Positions 57,021 through 64,000 of a DNA stretch of 64,000 bases are shown one piece after another. The stretch is from Delphinus delphis. Taxonomy: Eukaryota; Chordata; Mammalia; Artiodactyla; Delphinidae. Positions within the stretch are counted from its first letter, which is position 1, and every line of letters begins with the position of its first letter. The notes under the pieces were generated by a model. The model had not been told where the DNA came from. It searched no databases and saw only the letters and a program-made list of their open reading frames with translations. The stretch covers positions 68,818,267 to 68,882,266 of the forward strand of contig NC_082689.1 of NCBI RefSeq assembly GCF_949987515.2, read 5' to 3'. A program made the translations under genes and the position numbers.

Positions 57021-57636
57021 GTTGGTGAGGCACTTGTTTCTTAAAAACTAAAACCATACTTTTACATAGATAGATAGACGGATAGGGCCTTTGTTCCTTA
57101 GAATGAAACCACATTTGTCTCTACCTTTCCCTTGGGGATGCCTCGTCTTTACTAAGGTCTATAGAAGGTGTTAATAGGCTTGTTGTAAGGACAGTAGGTG
57201 GGCAACAGGACTGTTAATTCAGTGAACGTTATTAGTTTATGAATATTCATTAATTTGTTTTGAGCAGCCATTCAACTTTGTAAATGGTTGCAGCCAGAAA
57301 AAGCTCTAATTAAAGGAATTAATTAGGACTTGGAAAGGTGAACAGGGATTTGTGAGCATTTGGAAAGACTGCTATTTCCTGTTGAGAAAAATACCTCGCT
57401 GGGGAGATTGAACTACAGTTTGCCTATACAACGGTTAGAAAGAGAATGGAGGGTTTCAAGTCCTAAGGGCACAGGGGAGTGGAGGTCTGTTGTTCAAGTG
57501 AGCTACAGACATCTTGAGATCACAGCACACCTAGGTCTCTCCTTGGTGGAATTCATCTCTTAAAAGTTCTTGTTCCCAACATTCAAAACCCACGTTTAAC
57601 CCTAGTATGAAATTAAACCCATTTAAACAAGAATGA

Positions 57637-57669
57637 TCTGACTATGGAAAACTGTTTTCCATGGTCAGA
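57637..57669. promoter_or_regulatory. 33 bp near-perfect palindrome (possible protein-binding dyad)
   Basis: TCTGACTATGGAAAAC (57637-57652) mirrors GTTTTCCATGGTCAGA (57654-57669) around a single central T. 15 of 16 positions pair; the exception is T57643 with G57663. It includes facing GGAAAA/TTTTCC words of the kind bound by NFAT/Rel-type factors. The structure is certain and the regulatory role is inference. Confidence 0.45.
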
Positions 57670-57766
57670 GTGGTGCTTCTTTCCCTCTCAGTTACCTCCA
57701 TAATATCCCGGCCACCAGAAGCCCAAAAGAAGCAGCTGTTCTGAATATGGAAAAACAAAAGAAGCT

Positions 57767-57780
57767 GTTACTATAGCAAC
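57767..57780. promoter_or_regulatory. X-box-like (RFX-type) site
   Basis: GTTACTATAGCAAC closely resembles the palindromic RFX X-box (GTTGCCATGGCAAC), with both outer half-site edges (GTT..., ...GCAAC) intact. It sits 98 bp after the palindrome and ~35 bp before a CCAAT word. It is a sequence match only. Confidence 0.35.
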
Positions 57781-58846
57781 CAGAGAACTCTGTGGAAAAA
57801 GCTCTCCTTTAACACTAGCCAATTCCTCCGTTTCACCCCTCCCTCTTTTCCTTTTGTGCACCAGTGTAGACTGCCCTTGGACAGAAACGATGATGGTGAT
57901 TTGACTGCACCTGAGGGGGTGGGGCAGCGTGAACACTTCAGTTTGCATTTATACTTTGCAGGAGCTGGAAGACTTGCTCCTGGCCAAAGCTTATGAAAAG
58001 GCTGCAGAAATTCATACTTGGCCACCCGCTTGCTTGATTCCCTAACTTTTCTTTATCCTCCTTAAAAATACTGCTGGCATCTCTCATTCCCACTTGATGA
58101 AGCAATGATGTCTCTTGCACCTCTGCTTTTTGTTTCAGTTTTCTTCCCTAGCCCATGTCCATGCCTACGAGCCAAACACAACATGGCTGCAAGCAATCTG
58201 TGACTGCTGATTCCACGGTTGCTACTGAATTGTGCTAAAGTTAGGACAGTTTTGACTTCAGAGGTAAATGGGTGGTGCCACACACTCAACGTCATCGTTG
58301 TGTTTCTCCAAATGGTAGAAAATGCAGGCATAGTTTATCAAGATGAACTCAGCTTCAGAAAACCTGTCTCAAATAATTGAAATTCAAGTCATTTCATCTC
58401 AGTTTTAATGTCCCACAAAGTTTGGTTTTGATTAGCCTATCAAAAATACCTTTAATTTTGTATCTCTTTTGCTGGTCAGCCTTCATTTCACTGAGTGCTT
58501 GTATTCCCAAATTAGTTTTGAAATCAATAATTTAGCTACTTAAAATTGTTTTTTAAATCAGTAATTTAAAACTTGGAACATATTTTGATGTGGATACTAT
58601 CTGTTAACTATCCTGCTAACACAGATCATGGCTGTATTGCTAAGACAGATCTATTTATCCTTCATGTCACTTAAATATTCTGTCTTGGCAAGGAAATGTT
58701 GTAGGGTACTAGTCTTCTTTTAAATGTATAGCATGGCCTTTTATAAAAAGACCTTAATACCCAGTAACACCTTGAAGTAGGCCTTCTCACTGGGGCTAAC
58801 TCTGTTAAAATTTGTTTATGTGAAAGTTAAAATCTTTATATGGGAA

Positions 58847-58965
58847 AAGAATCTAAAAAAGAGTGGATGTATGTATATGTATAACTGATTTACTTTGCTG
58901 TACACCTGGAACTAACACAACATTGTAAATCAACTATACTCCAATAAAAGTATTTTTAAAAAGCA
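58847..58965 (+). mobile_element. L1 3' terminus, forward, ~115 bp
   Basis: 'tgtataactgatttactttg', 'ctgtacacctggaactaaca' and 'gtaaatcaactatactccaa' (then taaaa) are the cetartiodactyl L1 3' end. Extreme 5' truncation. Confidence 0.9.
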
Positions 58966-58967
58966 GA

Positions 58968-59085
58968 ACAGATTAGCAATATATGTAAGTCAAACCATTA
59001 TGCTGTACACCTTAAACTTATACAGTGATGCATGTCAATTATATCTCAATAAAATGGGAAAAACTGAATAAATAAAAAGAAAGTT
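58968..59085 (+). mobile_element. Second L1 3' terminus, forward, different subfamily
   Basis: 'atatgtaagtcaaaccatta', 'tgctgtacaccttaaactta' and 'gtcaattatatctcaataaa' belong to another L1 3' end variant. It lies head-to-tail with the preceding one, giving two independent short insertions or one interrupted by the other. Confidence 0.85.
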
Positions 59086-59089
59086 TGAC

Positions 59090-60340
59090 AGCCATGAACA
59101 TTATTTTTAAGTAGAGTAGAATTGAAATCGCATAGTAGGATTCTCTGGTCATTTGTTTTATAAGTTCAAACATTAACCTTCTTGATGGGAAGCTGTACAA
59201 AATGCCTGTTCTAAAATCTCTTTGACAAGAGTTGCTAGAACATGTTTGGACTAAATAATTTCTAGTTTCCATAAATGTATCTCAATCATCTGACTTTTTA
59301 AAAAATTGGAGTGATAGCTTCCTACATGATTTATACACACTTCAAACCCATTAAATTTAAAAAGTAATTGAATATTTTGTAGAGTTAAGCATAAGTTGTC
59401 TTGATTTAACGAAATGGCACTTTCAGAATTATTTAGCATTTTCAGAAATGGTGTACCTCAATCTGTTTTGCCAATATTTATTCTAATTGCATTATCAGTT
59501 ACTTAGTAGTATTTCTTATTTTTTTTAAATGTTTAGATTCCAGCTTATATGGGCCGAAAAAGAATTGTAGTTATTTGAAAGCATAGTATATGAGTTTTGA
59601 TTCATTATTTCACATTCTTACATAATATTCTGACTGATAAACAAGTTTCTATGGAGACAGAAGGGTTTCTTTTTTATAGCACTGCATAATGAGTTTAATG
59701 TATTCCTGAATTAATATTTAAAGTAAATTAAATAAATGAGGAAATACTGCTTTAAAAAAATAGAGTTACGAGATACAGGATCAACCATAGTATATCATTA
59801 AGTGTCATGAAATTTTTTTGGTGCTTTCTAGAAGTAACCCTACTTTTGGAAACTATTTCCCTTAGATGAGATTAATATGCACAGTTAGCCAGGTAATATT
59901 TTTTTAAAAACAAAAATAACTATAATATCATAGATGTGAAGAATAACAAAACTGACTAAAATATATAGATAGGAGCCAAGCTGAAAATCAGGTCTCTACT
60001 GACCAAGCTTTTTTGTTTCATTGTTGAAGAACTCATTGATTTTTTAATCAATTGTGGAATGTGGACTTATGAGAAAATATTTTGACAACAAAGAGGTGCT
60101 AGACAGATTTGGAAATTTAGCAAAAGGGATTTCGTTTCCCTGTTCAAGACCTTCCTTTTTACTAATAATCAGGACTTTCACAAATTTACGGTCCCTTTTT
60201 TCTATTTGGATTTTTGTTTTGTTTAATTTTACATAAACTTTTGTTTCATGTTAACGTACATGTGCAAAATGTGAGCAACTTTGGTGCTGGAAGTGGAATT
60301 TCCCAGTCAATAAGGGGCATCAGTGATGGCTTTTTGTGTC
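59090..60340. other. No recognised gene or repeat
   Basis: About 1.25 kb AT-rich. Frames at 59039-59272 and 59251-59439 (-) and 60054-60236 (+) have no domain. Confidence 0.45.
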
Positions 60341-60341
60341 T

Positions 60342-60343
<2 letters not shown>

Positions 60344-60379
<36 letters not shown>
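60344..60379. repeat. (CA)18 microsatellite
   Basis: Eighteen uninterrupted CA units. Likely length-polymorphic. Confidence 0.98.
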
Positions 60380-60380
<1 letters not shown>

Positions 60381-60384
60381 TCTT

Positions 60385-62285
60385 TAAAAAGAAAAAGAAG
60401 GATAAAGGAAAGTAAATGAAATATTAAGATTTTTTAAGTAGTTAAACTGGAGGAAAGGAGGAAAATCATGTGAAAAGCAGAACATCTGTTGTAAAAGAAA
60501 AAACGGAGAACTTTGTCATCAGGTGAATTTCACTTATGTGAAATTTATTCATTTATTACATTTGTATTATATATTCACTTTCATTATCAATTGGACCAGC
60601 TCTATGAAAGACAGTAATGTGACCACTCCCCAATTGTACTAAGCATACCTTCCATTATAGTCAATAAACATTTTTCCTTATCCTTACAAACACCAACTGT
60701 TAGGAAAACAGTGTGGTGTCAGCAAAGTAGGACCTATCACCTCCAAGCTCTGTGAAGAGGACACTTGAGTACATAGCAAAGGACCTATCATGTATTAGAA
60801 GCCCTGCAGAATTGAAAAAATTGAAACCCATTAAGAAAAATTGTAACAGAGTGAGGTATAAGGTATGCACGCTCAGCCTTTACAATCTTAGGACTCATTC
60901 TTCAACATAATGTCAGGAGTAAGCTGATGGGTATTTAAATATTTAGATAGACAAGAAGTTACATGTGTATGTAGTTTTTGGACTGGTACACATACCAGGA
61001 TTCAAGTATCACATATTAAAGGCATTTTGACATATCTTCTATTAATTTTTCTCTTCCTGCATCTTGAATTCAGGTCTGTTTAGGCTTTTTTTCTCTTCTT
61101 CCCCCTTGCCTTCTGAAGAGTAAGTTTATCATTGAATGTTGGTGTTAGTAGCAGACTGGTCTTCTAATTTTTGCTCGCCTGTATTTTCCTCCTTCTATAT
61201 CCTTTTCCTAGTAATGTCAAACAAAATAAAGTCAGTGTAAATATTCATGTCAGCATCATGACATTTTAATATTTTTTGAATTTCTTTTTACGGTTCTGTT
61301 TGATGCTTATATGGTTATATATGTGTAACCATTAAAAAATAAAACAGCTTTAAAAAATTATGTTAACTAGCCAAAATATGTTGCCTAAATTTATTTTGAC
61401 TGGAGTAAACATATGATGCTTCATAACATGGTAAAATATCATGAATTTGGGAAAATATATTTAAAGTTGAAACTGCATCTACTTAGAGATACTTATGTTT
61501 ACATTGGATAAATGCATTTAGTTTTTGAAAAGTAATTCATAAATTGATTTTTAAAATATCTGTATCCAAGCCTACATTGTTTATCCCCTGTCAGTTTTGT
61601 TCTAGCTGTTGTACTCATAGTAATTTGTAGAGGGAGTGATTATTTATGCCTGGGCATCATTCAAGTGGAACAATCAGTCTCTTTGACCATTTTTTTAAGA
61701 AGTGTTTATGTATCAGTTTGCATTTTTAGCAGTTCCTAATAATAACTTAGAATAATCTTGCTGGTTTGTACTAGATTTAATCAACTTTATCAACGTTTAG
61801 ATATTTGGGGAAGAACATACAATGTGCTGTCTAATTGTAAGAGTATAAAGGAAGCTAAGTGGAGAAAAATATTCCCTTGGAAAGGATTTTCTTCTTAATA
61901 CTGATATCAAATATTAGTCTTGTAGCTTAAATTTTTATAGTCACACCAGCCATAAAATCAAAGGATCACTGGTTCTTGTAGATGTTGATGTTTTTCTTTT
62001 ATAAAATGAAACTTTCTGAGACACCGTACTGACTGTAGATCTTCCAGTACCTGACTTACAGTTGTCCGACTTGAGATTTACATGAAACTTTCGGGAATTT
62101 TATAGTCATGTAATATATTATTGAATAATATTTACCCACTTCTGATATGGAAACTATAGCATAGGAAAAGACAAGTATCTGGAAGGAAAACACTAGAAAG
62201 AAAGAAGTTTACAAAGACTGTCTGCTGGTATAAAATCTTTCCTTAAGGTAGAGACACTCCCTTACCCCATAACACATACACACCT
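60385..62285. other. No recognised gene or repeat
   Basis: About 1.9 kb AT-rich sequence. No poly(A)-tailed insert, MIR core or exon-like signal was found. Confidence 0.45.
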
Positions 62286-62287
62286 AA

Positions 62288-62452
62288 ACCCTAAGGCATC
62301 TTTATTATCCTCTCCTTGATCCACTAGAGTATTTGTCACATTTTCCGCACATCAGTCTGATTAAAGACAAAAAAGCTAAATTTTATCTCCAGAGACTACT
62401 ATAGTAGTTGACACACAGTAGGTACTGAATAAATATTCAATGAATGAAGGAA
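62288..62452 (+). repeat. L2/MIR 3' end fossil, forward
   Basis: 'tttattatcctctccttgat', 'tgacacacagtaggtactga' and 'ataaatattcaatgaatgaa' match the L2 3' terminus. Confidence 0.7.
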
Positions 62453-62454
62453 CC

Positions 62455-63368
62455 AGCAAGCACAAGTAGTGTACAGTACTCCTGCTGCAAATGCTTTCCT
62501 TCAGGTTCATTTTCCACCAGATGATCAACCTAACACAGGCAAAATTACCAGCCCTCTGATATCCCTGGTCATTCATCTCTTTTAACCAGTTCCTAATACC
62601 TCCTTTCTTTCTCCTGTCTAATTAAGTTGAACATTTACTATCTGCTGAGTCATCAAGCACTGACCACCCTATTTCCTACCAATTTTGGATTTTTTTCTGA
62701 TTATTTAAAATATGAGCATGGTGATAGAAACTAGAAAGAAGCATACTGTGTAAATTGCAGTGAGTAACTTGCAGTTTTAAATAATAAAATTCAGTAGTGT
62801 ATAGATGCTATTTGCAGTGAACAAATTATATCTACTTGGCTTATACATGGGAAGGAAAATTGGCAGGGTGATAATTGATATAAGAATAAATTTAGATGCA
62901 AGACTTTTTTTAAAAAAATAGTGACCAATTGAGTGTTTAAAAATGACTCAGAAATAAAAATATTAGTGTCTATTGAGTACTCAGATTGGTGCTCAGTGAA
63001 CTCTGGTTGCTGTCTTAAAGGCGTATGCATTGTCTTATAAAAGTCAACTTGTATAATTCAGACAAAGTTATAGAAGTTTAAAGAAATGTGTCAATTAAAG
63101 GGGATCTTGGGACATGGTTCCTGAACCACACTTAGAAGGGTGGATAAAAAATGGGACAGAAGAAAGAATTACAGTAGCAGTGATGGATCTTGTCATCTCT
63201 ATTCTATCCAACATATAATAAAATGCTTTCAAGGTGTCATTATAAATCTGTTATTTTAGTAGCTGAATGTCCTTCTTTCCTCTCAGTCAAGTCGAAAAAA
63301 CTGCTGAAATAATAGTTTCTTAAATGCATAGAATATATTGAGTACTTATTCTGGATAAAACACAGGTT
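62455..63368. other. No recognised gene or repeat
   Basis: About 0.9 kb AT-rich. The reverse frame 62791-63030 has no domain. Confidence 0.45.
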
Positions 63369-63384
63369 AAGAATCATACCTCCC

Positions 63385-63611
63385 GGGCTTCCCTGGTGGC
63401 GCAGTGGTTGAGAGTCCGCCTGCCGATGCAGGGGACGCAGGTTCGTGCCCTGGTCCGGGAAGATCCCACATGCAGTGGAGCGGCTGGGCCCGTGAGCCAT
63501 GGCTGCTGAGCCTGCGCGTCCGGAGCCTGTGCTCCGCGGTGGGAGAGGCCACAACAGTGAGAGGCCTGCTTACCGCAAAAACAAAACAAAACAAACAAAC
63601 AAACAAACAAA
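63385..63611 (+). mobile_element. CHR-type SINE, short form
   Basis: Near-consensus copy with a patterned (AAAC)n tail. Perfect 16 bp TSD AAGAATCATACCTCCC at 63369-63384 and 63612-63627. Overlapping frames on both strands are artefacts. Confidence 0.96.
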
Positions 63612-63639
63612 AAGAATCATACCTCCCATCTTAACTCTT

Positions 63640-63790
63640 TACAGTTTCCTTAGTATATTCATATTAATTATGTAATTTTACATCTCACAATTTTATAAAG
63701 TGGACAGTCCAGGAGTTAGTATACTTATTGTGGAAACAATGAGTGTGAGGCACAGAGATAATACGACTAAAATCCAATTCTCATGGCCCT
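63640..63790 (-). repeat. Possible worn MIR, reverse orientation
   Basis: 'tatgtaattttacatctcac' and 'gtgtgaggcacagagataat' loosely follow the reverse MIR. Weak; the remaining bases to 64000 show nothing. Confidence 0.4.
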
Positions 63791-64000
63791 GGCAAGCTTT
63801 CTTCCGACTCCCTGAAAGGAGCCCAAACTTTCAAAAGGATGTAAAAACACAAACACCTGTGACATCAGAATAAGTTCTAAATGAACTATATGTACAGTAC
63901 ATCTAGTATTGAGAGGAAATCTTTCAATTTGTACCATGGGATGGGCTTTGCTGATTCCTCTGCTGATTAGACCAGAGTGAATCTTAAAAACCACTCCCTT

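Larger units (their letters stand above)
57025..58840. other. Non-repetitive, GC-richer stretch with candidate regulatory sites
   Basis: About 1.8 kb with no repeat I can name and a patch of higher GC at 57650-58300. It contains the 33 bp palindrome at 57637-57669, an X-box-like site at 57767-57780 and 'gccaat' at 57817. The reverse frames between 57688 and 58331 (84-89 codons) overlap one another in different phases, which argues against coding. Confidence 0.4.

Noticed and set aside
56856..57114. Tyr/Ile-rich ORFs on both strands
   Set aside because: They are translations of a TA/TG microsatellite.
57688..58331. Reverse-strand gene suggested by four ORFs of 60-89 codons
   Set aside because: The ORFs overlap in different phases, with no domain and no consistent splice sites.
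62270..62300. Interstitial telomere repeat, from 'aaaccctaaggc'
   Set aside because: Only one partial unit; no tandem array.

Overview
This is a piece of mammalian nuclear DNA, almost certainly from a cetacean and probably a toothed whale. The main evidence is about ten near-identical copies of a ~205-215 bp tRNA-derived SINE. It starts GGGCTTCCCTGGTGGCGCAG, has pol III A and B boxes, and ends in a 'gaggcccgcgtaccgc' segment followed by poly(A). I recognise it as the CHR-type SINE of whales, hippos and ruminants, in the shortened form that is abundant in odontocetes. Three older, longer CHR copies and one intermediate form are also present. L1 3' ends of the kind common in cetartiodactyls, plus MIR, L2, MER5-type and LTR fossils, fit the same origin.

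I found no protein-coding gene, rRNA, tRNA gene, CRISPR array or bacterial-type operon. The window is AT-rich and looks like a gene desert or the inside of a very large intron. Almost every open reading frame over 60 codons either lies in a repeat (both strands of the SINE, the L1 ORF2 remnants) or looks like chance. Two short stretches have exon-like features, 12463-12525 on + and 33808-33936 on -. I could not identify either one and list them as weak candidates only.

Layout. 0-9 kb: one young SINE, an old reverse L1, MIRs, and unrecognised AT-rich DNA. 8.2-9.7 kb: an old L1-like 3' segment carrying a reverse CHR SINE and a separate younger reverse L1 fragment, which itself holds a young SINE. 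9.8-11.8 kb: a forward L1 3' half, split by a SINE. 12-20 kb: mostly unrecognised, with L1 and MIR scraps. 20-31 kb: SINEs at 20.7, 25.4, 28.9 and 29.7 kb, a 1.8 kb forward L1, a MER5-type element and another L1 that contains a tiny reverse L1. 33-38 kb: MIRs, a SINE-in-SINE nest with a possible 3' transduction, and a reverse 1.1 kb L1. 39-47 kb: dense MIR, L2 and hAT fossils. 49.8-51.1 kb: a probable endogenous-retrovirus LTR with a long polypyrimidine tract. 52-54 kb: three forward SINEs. 55-59 kb: an ancient repeat, a near-perfect 33 bp palindrome beside an X-box-like site, and L1 tails. 60-64 kb: a (CA)18 microsatellite and a last SINE.

Nothing here supports a new multi-gene system. The most useful signals are the nested insertions with readable target-site duplications (TSDs), the short inverted-repeat structures, and the putative regulatory patch near 57.6-58.0 kb. 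Repeat families were assigned by eye from memory, so boundaries without a TSD are approximate.
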